A stretch of DNA of 64,000 nucleotides from Smittia aterrima (lineage: Eukaryota; Arthropoda; Insecta; Diptera; Chironomidae): contig CP093830.1 of the NCBI GenBank assembly GCA_033063855.1, positions 2,356,854 through 2,420,853 on the forward strand, read 5' to 3'. The position numbers were made by a program, and so were the translations under genes. Below, piece after piece: positions 32,894-46,300 of the stretch (positions within the stretch are counted from its first letter, which is position 1; every line of letters begins with the position of its first letter). Under the pieces are notes generated by a model. That model made no database searches. It was not told where the DNA came from and saw only the letters and a program-made list of their open reading frames with translations.

Positions 32894-35800
32894 GATGTCT
32901 CCTCACTGGGGGGTTGCTCAAAGTTTATACAAAAAATGTCGAACGCGTTTCGCCATCAGCGATGAAATTAATATTGGCGATATTTCACGATCTCTTTAAT
33001 CGAATTTTCTTTCGTTGAATTAATTGAAAATATTTTTCTATTTACTTGATGACGATGATTCATTAGCAGAAGCTCAAATCATTATTTGATGTTCGGTGGA
33101 TTATTGACGCACAAGTGGGAGTGAATAAATTGAATTCGACATCTAATTTGCATTATCGTCATTATCGTCATTCGGTTGCATTTGCGTTCGAATAATTTTA
33201 TTTGGTCGAATAGTTAACAATTTTTTTTTGTGTGAGAAACACAGGCTGACGTTGATCTATCGGATTTGCTTTAAACAATTTAAAATTTGTTTTCTTTCGG
33301 CAAATATTTAAAGAGAGATTAGTTCGCATTCATTTGCTATCGTTCCATTTCCAATCTGTTGTATTTGAAGTGTACACTCGCCTTCATCGCTATGTCAACG
33401 AATTCTTCTCTTTATATCGTTTGATGGTCACGTTCAGAATGTTCACTAAAATGAGCGCTATTAAGCATCTCTCTCTCTCGTCCAGCCGAAGTCATTTGTG
33501 TGTCGAGATTTAATTAGAGCAAACATGACAAAAGCGAACGCATAAAAATGTTCACGTCAAACTCAATAGAATTCCATTACACTCTTTCCTTTAACTTTTA
33601 CGATCACAGTCGAGACCTAACTCTGTTAATAGCGCACGCACAAGACTTTGATAGAATCGTAGCTTAAGCATCTTAATTAACAGAAAGAGAATGTTTTACT
33701 CGGAAGATTTCTTAAAATTTCCTCCTTTCAAACATAAAAAAAATGTGAAAGTGTGAACCGAAATAATTCTAAAGCTTTCCACACCTTCGTTCATCTCCTA
33801 CCCAAGCGAGCTCATTTCTAGTTCTGATGATTTATTCATATGTTTCGAGATACTCACGATGAATCTTTAATATAATGCTTTGAAGGCTTAATGGAGATGG
33901 TGGGCTTGCTAAGGGAGCCATATTTTATCCAAATACTGTGGATTTGCCGTATTTTATTGAACAGAAGGTTCAGGATAACAAGATGACCCTCAAGAAGATT
34001 AGCTTATAGAAGTTTTTGTGCAAAGCACCGACCAAACTTGAGATAAGTTGAGCGAGCACTTTGCAGATGAGCATCAAACTTTTATTTCAATCGCAATAAA
34101 TCTTCAATGACTTGAATTTTCAATTTTATTTTCTAATAGAACGACGAGCAAATCTGAACTCTTAAATCTTCTTCGCTTCGGATATTCTGAGCATCAAGTT
34201 GATCTATGTGAGAAATCCGCATTTGCAAAACATTTGAGAGCAGCAAATATGCTTTGAATGTGCTTTTCACGCTGTCGGTGTCAAAAAACTCAAAATCTTT
34301 TGCATCCCTTAGAGGGTTCGAGAGACTAAAGGCGCCTCTCATAGCTGTGAAAATATTCCGTGAAGCAAACGCGAACGTAATCCTAAAGAAACAGAAAATG
34401 TTTTACTTGAGCCTAGAAAATCGAGGAACTGCTCTGGGGTTTACAACGGGTTGGCGTGAGCTTCAATAAAGGTTCAAAATTGATACTTATCAGTCTTATT
34501 GAGGCACTTAAATGTTGTCATTCAAGCTCGAGGAAAGTCCTGAACAAATTTTGGAGGCTCGAGCCGAGTAGAACTTCGTCAAACTTGAAATCTTCAAATT
34601 TAAATAAATGTTTTTGCTTTTCTTTCAACTTTGCTGAGTTTAAGAAGAAGCTGCTCGTTTAAGAAAATTTTAAGTCTCTTCGATGTCGATAACGAGCAAA
34701 GTCACGTTAGTTACGAGAGTTTGTCCTAACGAGGACCGGCTTGGAAAAACAATTTGGAAAGCAATTAAAGTTAATTGAATGATGTGCGAGCGATAAATCT
34801 TTTCCTTTAATTGAGATCAAGAGAGTAAAGATGTTTCAATTCGAAGAGAGCACAAACATGAAAATTAATCGATAGGACGTTGATTGCTTCGAATGAAGGT
34901 CAAAATGAGTTATCCAATCATTGTCCTACCCTCGACATAAAATGAACGACTCGTTATGGTTAGGAGCAGAAATTCAAGGCCGAAATAATGATTCGCATGC
35001 AGATTGAGCTTTGACTGTTGAGCAAGAAAATCGTTAACTTAATTGACTTTTGGTAAAGAAATGTAATTAGGATTTTAGAGCTGTTCTCTTTTTCTTTATC
35101 AAAGGGAAATTGAAGCAATTTACGAAATTGGTTGAATTAATCTCATTGCCGGTCTTTGAATTCACTTTAACTGCTTTCTGATTCACTGAGTTTTATTGAC
35201 AATCTAGTGAATTATTCATGGTCTCGAAGTTTACTGTAGCAAGTCAACTGTTAAAGAAATTTTCCAACTCCTCTGCTTTTTGACATCTTAATCTCGAGAG
35301 CTTATCATCAATGTAAATTATTTCAATTTGTGAAAAATCAATTTCATTTAAGCCTCGTTAAGCTTCAGCTCAGCTTAAAACAATAACCGCAATTGGTTTC
35401 CTCGAAACATCAAATTTATTTCTCTCTTACGAATAAGCCATGAGAATCGTTTTGACTTTCTGATTTCTCCTGTAAAGTGATCCGAGGGAATCTCGGCTTT
35501 TGTAAAATATCGAAGGTAGAAGAAATCTTTTGTTGCCGCCCAGATTACAATTTTAAATGTGGAACTTCAACGAAATTCGTACGATTATCATAATTCAGTG
35601 AAATGAACTGAGCTGAGATGTTTTCAGTCTCTCGGCAATCCACGAAGTAAAGAAGTTAAAGCAAACATTAACTTTTAAAGGGAAACAAGGAAATATTTAT
35701 TCTTGAGCTTTTAAAAAGTTTACTCGTCCATTTGTTGAGTGTTCTCTTGATGTGATATCGAATCAACAAACTTGAAACGAAACTTTTTGGAATTTCAGGA

Positions 35801-38293
35801 GAATGTCAAGAGATCAAAATTTGATCATCAAATATTTTCAAGGATAAATTTTCTTCGAACTATTCCACCCTCAGATAATTGAATTCGGTTGCCTTGACAC
35901 TCTTATCGAAGTATTCACGATTGCATCAAGTGCTTTATAACTTCATTAAGCTTTAAAGTGGTTTCCGTTCTTCTTCTGCAAGCAACTTGACGGAAATTGC
36001 CATCCGGCCTTCTCTGACTAATTTTAGTGCAGCGCTTTGGGGAGCAAATATTTGAAAACCTTAATTGGAGCAAATCATGGAAATTGGAAAGTTTCCCTTC
36101 TGCATTTTAATCTAATTTAAAGCTCGTTTAGCAAAATGAGATCAACGTCTTATCGTGTAAAAAATGAAACTTTATCGCAGCGTTAATGAATAAACGAATC
36201 GAGAAAAAGTAAATCGAGTTAAGCTTTTGTCCCGCAAATTAATTAGTTTCCTTTGTGCTCGCTTGATTCTCAACGAAGGTGAAAAGTCTCACGTTCCAAT
36301 AATTGAAGTTGTCGAGTTTAAGCGTCAGATTACTCATTATTCGTCTCGAGGTGCAACTTTGAAACTAATTAAGTTGTCGTTGAAAGTTTCTGTCTCTTGA
36401 GCTTTGTCAAGTCTTGTTTGGGAAGATGCAATTTCAGGAAACTTTACGAATCTTTGTCTAACTAGTCACCACGAAAATTTTGCTTCATCTTATTGTTCGC
36501 TAGCATGTTTTATAAAGCCTCTCGTACCGCCCATTCCAGTCCTTGAACTAAATCAACTCCAATGTAATAGATTTGCGATGTGCCGCAAACAAAGCAAGAG
36601 AAGCAGAAAGGAAAATGAGTAACATGATGAATAAAAATAAAGTTCCTTATAAGAACACGATGAGAAAACATTTTTTCTCGCTTTCTTCTTAGTCAAACCG
36701 ATATCAATAGCTTGAGTAAGCTCGAATGTGCCGAGAACTTTCAATTCTTCTTCTCTCCCTTTCGAATGAAAAAACACACAAAACTGTGGAAGGGGGAAAT
36801 AACATTGACGTTATCATCATAAGGCATACATCCTTGGAGTCTCAGTCGAACGATAAATATCTTTGCCTTCGCTACACGACACGCTGTAGCTGAAACTTTA
36901 GTCTTGATTTCAGAATATGAAGTGTTACGGAAGCCTTTATCGATTTTTTCTCGCTTGTTCCCGATTTTTCGTTGGCCTCTCGGTAATAACTTTTATCATG
37001 CGTTTAAGTTCCCCGAAGATACTTTTTTTACGACACATCAAATTATTATACTCATGGCATTATTCGTATTGCGAACATCGGAAGCGCTTAAAAACTCGTG
37101 TCAATTGCGACGAGAAAGAATCGTTTATTGCGTTTTGTTCTTTGAACTTTGTTCACTTTGCTCCTATTGCAACATCAAAGATTAACAGAAAGAGACAGAG
37201 GAATGTTTGCTGTTTCTATTCCTCAATAGAGTGACCTTGAATGGAATTACTTCCGGTTCGCCTATTTCGTTTCATGTTTAACATTTGCTATTCCTCATTG
37301 AACTCGACACACAAGCAGCAACCGAACAAGAGGAGAACGTGAGCCTCATTGCCCTAATTAAAATTACAAATCACATACAGCGCGGAGCATCACCAAAGCC
37401 ACTTTCCGCATGAATATTCAATTTCTTTTTTATCCGATTTCGGTGTTTTCATCAAATCACTTTTTGTTTCACTCCCAAAATCCCGTAACCATTAATGGAC
37501 GAAGAGTTGGTCTTACGCTGTAACCGTCTTTTCACTCTCAATCCCACCCTTTTTCACAAAGGCTTCACTTTTCCTTTTACGAACTTTTCTCTTTTCGCTT
37601 CAGCAAAAATTGTTTCACTATTGAATCTTTTTCTTGGAACTCGTTTTTTGCATAAATTTCCTGCACACTTTATTTGCGTTATGTAATTTGATTCCGTTCT
37701 TTTTCTCTCGAGGAGTTACATCAATCAAACACAGACAAGGGGAGGGAGTTGTTAGAAAAAATTTGTTCTCGCACGATTTTTATTTCATCGACATCAAATA
37801 TTTCAACTTTTTCTAGGCCACAATTATCTGAACTTTGTCACTCGAGCTAAGCACAAGTTTTTTTGATGACAAACTTTATTATTATTTTTGGATATTTAAA
37901 TTATTTTTTTTTGTTTTCCACAGACTCGAGCAGGACGAGAAAACTTTGCTCCGTGCTCGTTAACGTCCGAACAGTGAGTGAAGAAAAATTCTTTCCCAGC
38001 ATCCCTGAGAGAGAATTTTTGGCGCGGAGCTTTCGAAAAGCTCGCTCTGAAAGCTTCATTTGTTCTGAGAGAGATGCGGAGAAGGAATTGCCATGTGGCT
38101 CAAGCGTCAACAAAGCGTGGTTGGTTTTTCTTCGTCTCGTTGCACGAGGAAGATACTGAATCCATGTTAACTAACGATAATGCGATTAATTTTTACGTCG
38201 AATGTTGACTGAAACGGAAAACGCTAGAAGGAGAATTATACAGAGCTTAAAGGATTTTCATTGTAAATATATTTCCATTCACAATTTTTTTAT
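32894..38293. other. Gene-free spacer upstream of Nmdar2-like gene
   Basis: A/T-rich sequence holding the likely promoter and 5' UTR of the minus-strand Nmdar2-like gene next to 32893. I find no TATA/initiator pair there that I would call. Open frames are short and unlike known proteins. A minus-strand AATAAA (38289-38294) at the right end belongs to the next gene. Confidence 0.55.
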
Positions 38294-38921
38294 TTAATCT
38301 TGAACTACCTCAAATCCCACCTCGAAGCATGATTTTCCGCTGTCGTGAACAATTTTCATCTTAGCAACAGCATCTCCTCCGTGTGCTACAAAGACATTAA
38401 ACATTCTTGTCGTAGTTGTCGTAAATGTAACGACCTTCTCGTTGTTGAAGCAGAAAGTCGGAGTCGCGTTGAAAGTACAAGCAAGCGGAACGCCAAATAT
38501 TCCGAAGCCAACTTTCAGAATATCAGATTTCTTTCTTCTAACTTCACAAAGATCAGTCTTTTTAGTGAACACTGCAATATTTGATTTGTAAATTGTTGTT
38601 TCGACCTAAAATGTGAAGTTTCTCATTATTTTTAAGGTCTTCAGAGATGAGCTTACTGTTGCTTTTCGATAAGCTTTGATCCTTGAGCATGAACGAGAAA
38701 TAACTTCGCATTTGTCATTTAATTCAACTGATGAGTTGAATAGTGAAATGACTTGATCTTTGTCATCGCAGTTCATGGCATATTTGACATGCAATTGTAA
38801 GCCTCTCTGAAAGAATCTTTGCTTTCATCAACAGCTTAAAGTTTTCAAAAAGTTCGCTTACGCATGAACCGGAAACTTTTGCGGAGTAAAACAAAACGAG
38901 AAAAAGTTTCAAAACGAGCAT
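38294..38921 (-). CDS. Small secreted cysteine-rich protein, tandem paralogue A
   Basis: Predicted 173-residue secreted protein in three exons: 38862-38921, 38657-38806 and 38294-38605, all joined in phase 0. Exon 1 is a signal peptide (MLVLKLFLVLFYSAKVSGSC). Cysteines lie at 20, 33, 53, 60, 90, 113, 122 and 163; all eight have counterparts in paralogue B. Shared motifs are NCD, VIS-x-F-x-NSS, N-x-KCE-x-IS and HD-S/T-GK-S/T-C. Size, secretion and layout recall insect ML/GM2-activator-like lipid-binding proteins, but I cannot confirm that family. A minus-strand TCAGTG initiator (38943-38948) lies about 25 bases before the ATG, and AATAAA overlaps the stop codon (38289-38294), so the transcript is compact. 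Start chosen for its signal peptide and its match to B. Confidence 0.82.
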
Positions 38922-39130
38922 TGTGTCGAATATTTCTAGTCACACTGATAACTAAACTTCACCAAAAAGAAAATTTTGTTTCTATCGATGTTATCAAAGA
39001 TCTTTACGTGTCATTTATTTCTCACGGTCATCAGTCTGAAAATCTAATTACTCACTTCGTCGAATGACGCAAAAATCAATCTGCTCATTTCTCTCTGGGG
39101 AAAAATGAAAGGTGAAAACAAAATATCCGA

Positions 39131-39867
39131 TCAATTTGTCTTGTTTATTCTCTTGAAAGCAACTTCAAATTCTACGCACGTCTTTCCCTATGAGGAAACT
39201 TTTTTTTAAGGTTTTGCTGTAAAGGAAGAAGTTCAATCTTCTCACCGTATCGTGAACGAAAAAATTTCGAACCTTGATTGTTTCTCCGATTATTAGATTC
39301 AAAGTTCGTTTGGAATTATTAAATGTCATCATTTTAGTTCCGCGGTCGCAAATTGTTGTCTGTTGTGTAAAAAATTTAAATTTGATTATAAATGTTTTGT
39401 AGTTGACTCACCGTTTCATTGACGCAATTCCTGAAACCATTAAGAGTTCTGATCGCTTTTTCCAGTTCTCTTTCTTTTACTGCTCTCTTGCAAATATTAT
39501 CTGAACCGCCGTTGAAAATCGTCACAGTTCCTTGCTTAGCAGCAACTGTTCCCTAAGAATATTTAAAATCGAGTGACAAAATCAAAGTTCAAAAAAGTTG
39601 ACTTACTTTTCCATTTTTGAACTTTTTGGTTTCACTGCAAACGGAAGAAATTAACTCGCATTTGTTGTTAACATAAGCCGATGAATTTGGGAAAACACTG
39701 ATTACTCGATCAGCTTTTCCAATGTCACAGTTTCTAATGAAAGTTGTTTTAATCTCAACTCCCATCTAAATAAATTATCAAAAGGAAATCTCTCTGAAAA
39801 AGGATTTTTCTCTTACACAAGCATTCGAGCTAGAGATCGCGATCAAAAGTATCCACAAACTGATCAT
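39131..39867 (-). CDS. Small secreted cysteine-rich protein, tandem paralogue B
   Basis: Predicted 173-residue secreted protein in five exons: 39817-39867, 39607-39765, 39412-39552, 39246-39359 and 39131-39187, all joined in phase 0. Signal peptide MISLWILLIAISSSNAC. Cysteines at 17, 30, 53, 60, 91, 113, 121 and 159 match paralogue A. The ATG lies about 945 bases upstream of the ATG of A, on the same strand, with 209 bases between the stop of B and the ATG of A: a head-to-tail duplication. Its exons 3, 4 and 5 code 47, 38 and 18 residues, together 103, exactly the length of the single last exon of A. Function unknown; the ML/GM2-activator-like idea is only a resemblance. Confidence 0.82.
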
Positions 39868-42156
39868 CTCGAGTTTGGTCTTCCTACTGCTTGACAGATT
39901 CAATCCAAAGTAATTATTTAAGTAGACCAGATACAGCGGAAATTTTAATCGTAGAACATCAAAAGAAATTAAAGTAATTTCTGAAAATTAATAAAATTAC
40001 AAATGGAAATGATCTCCAATCGAATTAAGCTTTTCCTTGAAATATAAAATGACAAAAAATGCTCTACAGTTCCTAGACTTTATTAGTTTCCTTCTGATTA
40101 CAAATTAATTCTTTAATAACTGACAGATTTTGCTCTGAAAACAAAAATATTTTACGTGAAAATTATTTGAAAATTTAAATTTCGCTTTAATTATTTTTTT
40201 TCTGCATGTCTGCCCATATTTTCTTATTGATTCCTCTTATCGGCCGCTTTTTCATTGAAGACTCGCAAAAACTTTAAATTTATTTATTCATCAAATTCTA
40301 TTTTCCATCTGCTGGTTGATTAACTTTAATATTTTCATAGATTTCTTGAGTAAAAGTAGATTAAATTCAAAATGTTTTGGGGATGAAAGTTCAGCTAAAA
40401 GTTTATAAATTGGTTAAAGTTTTGTATTTGCCTCCTGTTTCCATTAACTTTAAAACACATCATCGACTTGTGAAATGAAATTGAGAGTAGTTAAAACAAA
40501 AAAATAAAACTTGATTAATTGAACGTCTTTGACGAGTTTGTTTGACAAAACTTAAAACTTTCCCAAAGATTACATCAAAGCATCTTAGCCGTCGTCAATC
40601 TTCTCCAATTATAATTCGACTGAACGACGCTACGACACAAAAATTAAGCAATTTATGATCTAATTTCTATTATCATTTTGATATAAGTGAATAAGTGATA
40701 TTTATCTTTCTTTAATTAACATTTTTTTGTGTAATTTTCTCAATGTTTTTTCTCTCTGCTATTATCGAAATAAAATTCTACAGAACAAAAATTTAATAAT
40801 TCAATTTGTGGCTAATAGGTCGATCGAAAGTTTCTTCAAGAAAATATTCAGGACAGAAACTTTTGATCAACCTAAAAAGCTTTCAATATTGTGATTAACA
40901 TTTCATTAAACGAATTTCGCAAATTTGCTTCTTCTCATTAAATAAAATTTCTCCATTTAATTAGATAGAACATTAAAGTGGCGACAGTTAATGGAAGCGA
41001 TTAAAGAAAGTCTCTTTCAAAGTTTTCTTAATATTTTTTGTCTCTTCCAAGTATAAACTTTCATTTCAAAGGTTTCCAGACTTCAAATTCTATTCTTTGA
41101 TAGCGAATCTCAAAATAGGTTGGCCTTCTATTTACAACAAATTGTAGCTTGTAATTTGATTTTCGTCAAAAAAATTTAGCTTTTCGATTTTAGTTATGCA
41201 ACGAATCAAATCAATCAAAATTATGTGTGAGTGTGTGTGATAGATATAAATCTTTTTTTTTTCAAGGATCTCATAGTCATTTTCAGTGTTTTTCATCAAT
41301 TTCCATAAGTTCATCTTTGCTTTTTCAAAATGGGCAGAAGCAGCGTTGGTTTGCTATCCTCTTATCTTTTGTTTCGAAAAAAATTGCGCGTGACACAAAA
41401 ACATGTTCAAACTGTGTAAAGAATTGCATTAGATTTCAGCTGTTTTCAGTTTCTTGAAGGGGAAATGCCGAGCTTGTGTATAAAAAGAACTGTCGCGGCA
41501 GGTGTTCGTCAGTCGCAGAGACTTGCCGCTGATTTTGATTTGGCATTTCGTCTTCTTATCTTATAAATCTTTTTATCAATAAGTTGATTTAACAAGTTAT
41601 AACAAATATACAAAAATATATTTCAACTGTGGGACGTTCTGAAAAGCCGATTGACCTTCTCTACCTCAATATATTTCAATCCGCTTTCAGCTCGTCCATC
41701 AATCGAATCATCACAGTCCATAACACGTTTTTATTTCTTAAAAAGATTTTTCTCCATTTTTTATGTTTTGATTCACAATAAGGTGTTTTGTTTTTATTTT
41801 TTGATTTCTTTCCAGTTCCAGACTTTTCCTTACTCATCATGACTTAGAGTTCATCGCAGTCCCTTTTCCGCATTGACACATTTTTTTTAAAGTGGTGAAT
41901 AATCTTTGACTCAGCCACTGATTAAGGATCCATTTGAGGTGTGATTTCAAGTCGTTGCCGACGCAAATCATAAGACAAAACAATATTCAAAAGGAGAAAG
42001 TCCCAAGGACTTTGCGAATTTGACTTTTGTATTTCACATTTTGGGTAATTCACGTTTATAATTCTTTGATGCTTGTCAAAGTTGGGTTTATACAAAATTT
42101 AAATGAAATTCCAAGAAAATAAATTGCAACGGAAGGAAAACAACTTTTAAACTTGT
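39868..42156. other. Spacer between the secreted pair and FAM120-like gene
   Basis: A/T-rich, no coding exon recognised. It holds the upstream region of paralogue B on the minus strand and the 3' flank of the FAM120-like gene. It also contains the plus-strand core promoter listed separately at 41479-41514. Confidence 0.5.
41479..41514 (+). promoter_or_regulatory. Core promoter: TATA box plus arthropod initiator
   Basis: TATAAAAAG at 41479-41487 and TCAGTC at 41509-41514. The distance from the first T of TATA to the initiator A (41511) is 32 bases, the canonical spacing for arthropod RNA polymerase II promoters. The first ATGs downstream open only very short frames, so the transcript is either non-coding or has a spliced 5' UTR. 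The next plus-strand coding gene is about 5 kb away, past the FAM120-like gene. Confidence 0.5.
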
Positions 42157-45100
42157 TTAAACTTCGACCTCACTCGGCCCTTCGGCAACCGGGGTTTCCG
42201 ATTTTCCTTTGGCGTTCTTCTTTCCTTTCTTATTATTATTGTTATTGTTACTCTTACCATTCTTATTGTTTTGTTGATGCTGTTCGATCACAGCATTTGA
42301 TGAAAGCACATCAATGGCAGTTGCGTCCTTGTTATCACATTTCTCCTCGTCAACGCAAGTCGAGGATGTTCCGTTGCTTTCAATTTTCTGCTCTTCCTTT
42401 GTCGAATCTATCTCATCGACTTCATTCGAGACTTCTTTGACTTCGGAGACATCGCTTTGTGTTTCATCACTTTTTATGAGATTGAAAGTAAATAAAGAAT
42501 CTTTATCAACAACGTCTCAAAGATGAACTCACCCATTCTCCTTCTTCTCATCTTTTAAGATAGTTTTCTTCTCAATTTCATTGTCCTCGCCTTCATCAGA
42601 AGACTTCTTTGTGTCCTTTTTAACTTTCGGTTTCTTTTGTTTAACTGGGAAGCGTTGAGGTCCTTTTGGATTGAAGCCACTTGGCGAGACTCCTCCTGCT
42701 GGTCGATAACGAACATTGGGACCACGAGGCAATCTCTGATTGATTGGATATCGAATCTAAAAACAAAATGAATTAAGTGGAATTTTTAAATATAAATAAT
42801 TTTATCTCACCATTCCAGCACGACTCATTCTTTGTCCTTGAACAGTACGTTGTCCATTCGCCCAAGATCCAACAACAACTCCTCCAACTTTTAACTGGTA
42901 ACCTGCATTGCCAATGCGTGGAGACTTTGTTCCACTTTGAGACTGGCCCTTTGCTGTACGTTGTGCACCGTACTGAGCCATACTAGCATTGTAGTACATT
43001 TGTTGTTGAACATTCGCTGGAACGTAGCTATAATTATTGCCTAAGCTGTATTGAATATTCTTTCCGTAAGCTTGTTGGTAGGCTCCTCCAGCTGTTTGAT
43101 ACATTTGGCGGAACATTGGTTCTACGAAAAATAAATAAAAATAAGTTAATAAATTATCGTTATCTGTGGTTTCAACGTCAACTCACTCGCATGCGGTACC
43201 AAATTTTCCACATCTTCTAGGATGGCTTTTCGGAAGCGTTCAATCTTCATCACCATCTCAAGTTGTTCATCGCACAGTTCTCTCAAGTTTTGAAGGCAAA
43301 CCGACATTCGCAGCTTAAGATGAAAAAGCTTTCCGTCAAAGAAGAGCCATGGATTGGTGAGATTCCAAGGAAGTGGAACTCCGCATGCATCGTTAGCTAA
43401 CTGAGCGGTTTCGACGCCTTGCATGAAAAGAGAAGCCAAAAAGACTCCTCGCAAGTAGACTCCTGGTAAAACCATCTCCTGTGTGTACTCAACATTTGCA
43501 AGCTGAGGAGAGAACGCTGTTACTAAGAACGCATCGAGCTCGTGACGTGAGAGAATGTTGCGATCTGGATTGGTAACGATGTAACGCAGAACACAAGCCA
43601 ACACCAGTAAGTGTTGTGGAACGTAGTTTCTGTTAAGCATGCTGGTCGTATCTGATCGCATAACTGTCAAAAATGCACGCATACGACGATGTTTATCATC
43701 AAAAGTTGTCCCGAACCACAAACGTTGAATAGTTGGAACGGCCCATGGTAACTGAACAGCGTAAACCTCTTCAGGTTTCTTGAATTCGTTTTGTGGCGAC
43801 CAAATCCACTCGTTGATAATCACATCGGGCATCGGAAGATTGTCCTTTGTCTTAGAGCACATGTACTTTTGATGATACAAGTTGAAGAGAATGGCGTAGA
43901 TCATTTGACGAGCTGGGCGGTAAAACACATTAACGGATGGCATTTCACGGTACTGCTCATCTTCGAGCACTTGTGGCAAAAGAATTTCTTTCTTCGTAAG
44001 AAGAATATAAATTTTTGGATCCATTGAGCCCCGTTGATGACGTTGATAGGAAGTTCTCAAGACTTCTGCTGGTAAACTATAAACAAACTTGACACATTTT
44101 CGAACAACTTCTTGACCAGACGTAGTTGCAACTGGTTCACTTTCATTGACAAGATTATTCACATCTTTCAAAATTTTGTTTGCAATTTCGTCGTTTTCGA
44201 GAGTTTCACTAGCCATCGGAGCGATTGGTGTATCTTGAATCACGTCGATGTTCTTAATGATCTCTGTGATTGGCTTCTTTTTGCTGCCAAGATATCGCTT
44301 TCCTCCGAAAATTCCCTTGCGTTGATAATACTCGATGGATTCTTTCAAAACGTCACTGAACTCCAATAGATTTAAATGCTTGATGATTGCGTCTACAGAA
44401 CTGCCGGCAGCAAGCGGACGAATAAGATCAGCAAGTTGTCTGATGCGTGCTTCAAAGTCCTGATTGTACTCAACATTTAGTTTTTGGTAAATAGTTTTCA
44501 TTGTTGCTTCGTCGATGAGAATATAGCCGCCAAGAAGAACGGCTATGATAGAAAGTTGCTCGGGAATCAACTCGAGATGAGTCAAAGCTTGACTGACGAC
44601 ATATTCTTTTGTCTCCAAAGCTCCTTTGTAAGACAGTCGCATATCGTGAGAGCTGAAGTAACGAGAAATGTTGCAAACAATATAATCCGAGTGAAGACCA
44701 ATGATTCCGTTCAACTTGTGCTCGTTGTAATAATCGATGATTTCCATTGTATGATCATGAATTGTTTGGACCTTGAAAGTATTTTCTTTAATTACTTTTC
44801 TTATGACAATAAATTATACTTACGACAGGAATATCGACGGATCGGAGTGCATTGCGCAAGCATGTTCTAAGTCCAGATGGTGGAAGCCACCAAATCTTTG
44901 GAGGAGGCGTTCCAATCATTCGGATGTGTTTGAGAACCTGATGAAAGAAATGCCGTAATTAATTGATCTTAACTCTCATTGATTGTGACTTACCGAAATA
45001 GTTTTCTGTCTAAAGTCATTGCGTTCCATTTGAAGCTTTTTGTTTTCCTTTAATGTTCCATCGAAGAAAACAATGACATCAATCTGCGCTGACTGGAAAG

Positions 45101-45459
45101 CACTCGCAAGAAGCTGAACAAACTCAAAGCATCGATTGAATTGACCGCCACAAGCCCAATCTTCAGAAAAGAAAATTTAATTGTGTGGTCATGTGAAACA
45201 TATGCGAGAGCTTACCTGAATAGTAACCACCATAGAATCTGTCTAAGCATCCCTCGATATCCAAAGCAACACGCATTCGTCGTGCATTTCGTGACGGGGC
45301 TAAAATCACAAGAGATTAGTCTCGAAATATTGATTTTCAGAAGAAAATCATCTACAAACCTTGCTGGGCGAAGTTTTGTCCGATTTTTACAAGATCCACT
45401 CCTTGTTGACCTCCATCAATTTTCTCGATGAGAGCCTGCAAGTCGCTTGTGCTAAACAT
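42157..45459 (-). CDS. FAM120/constitutive coactivator of PPAR-gamma-like protein
   Basis: Predicted 965-residue protein of the FAM120 family, RNA-associated proteins with a PIN/XPG-like N-terminal fold. Exons: 45360-45459, 45216-45299, 44994-45160, 44824-44937, 43187-44771, 42811-43121, 42533-42756, 42157-42469; phases all agree. The N-terminal half has VALDIEGCLDRFYGGYYSDW, VIVFFDGTLKENK, GTPPPKIWWLPPSGLRTCLR and LHSDYIVCNISRYFSSHDMR, each matching the FAM120A pattern (DADNCLHRLYGG, FFNGALE, GTPPPKVW). The C-terminal part is Gly/Arg/Gln-rich (QRLPRGPNVRYRPAGG), then Lys/Glu-rich, and ends with an Asn/Lys run. Such tails are typical of RNA-binding proteins. Whether the nuclease-like fold is active is not evident. 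Likely broadly expressed; no regulatory site called. Confidence 0.9.
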
Positions 45460-46300
45460 GATGTTGGCAAAGGTTGAGCTGGATCTTCCTGCCTCGCTGG
45501 ATGTTTTTTGTTATACAAAATAATATTCGGTGATTTTTGATGAATTCCAAAAGATCAGTTGAATTAAACGTTGAATCAACCTATATTGAAATGAGATCAT
45601 GTGATTAACATTGATTATGCGTCGAATTAAAGGAAGATGAGAGAAAAATATTGGAAAGCCGAACGAAATCACATTGCAATCCAAAAAATTTCGAAATTCA
45701 ATAATTTACCTCAGTCGAGACAGTACAGCATATGACAAAGAATGTTAACTTTCAGCTTAAAGCTAGGATGTCGGAAATCAAGTTAAATTAACATCAAAAG
45801 TTCTATGCGTTGCCCAGTTGAAAAATTTCTGAGTGGCGACGACTTTCAAATAATAAAACGTTATAAAATTGAGTTTTTCAAAAAATGGTTTTAGCCCTAA
45901 TTAACAAACTAAAAATCTTAAGCTGTCAATTATTAATGATCTAAAGCATGTTAACCACAAGAACTAAGCTAAATTGCTTCGACAAAAGTGTTTTTAAGAA
46001 ACAACTTGCTCAGTTAGCATTTCAAAAAAATAAAAACAAATTTTCTTTAATATTTCAGAAGAACTTCATTCAAAAGACTTTATTTTTCATCAATTTCATT
46101 TATTTCCATTACAGGTAATTCATAAATTATTCAATATCCAATGTTTCTATCGCTTCCAAAGTCTAAATGACGAAACAAATTTTTCTTTTTATTTTCTTTT
46201 GTTCACAAAATCGACTTTAACTTCTTTGCTTAACTTTCCTTCAAACTTTCTCATACAATAAGACGACTTTATTCAAAAATTTCTTCTCGTATATTAAAAC
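45460..46300. other. Spacer between FAM120-like and phospholipase B-like genes
   Basis: Divergent intergenic A/T-rich sequence. It should hold the FAM120-like 5' UTR and promoter on the minus strand, and possibly the 5' part of the phospholipase gene on the plus strand. No clear signal-peptide exon seen. Confidence 0.45.

Noticed and set aside
37863..38208. Overlapping plus-strand open frames before the secreted pair
   Set aside because: Translations are basic and low in information in both frames, without start context or splice support.
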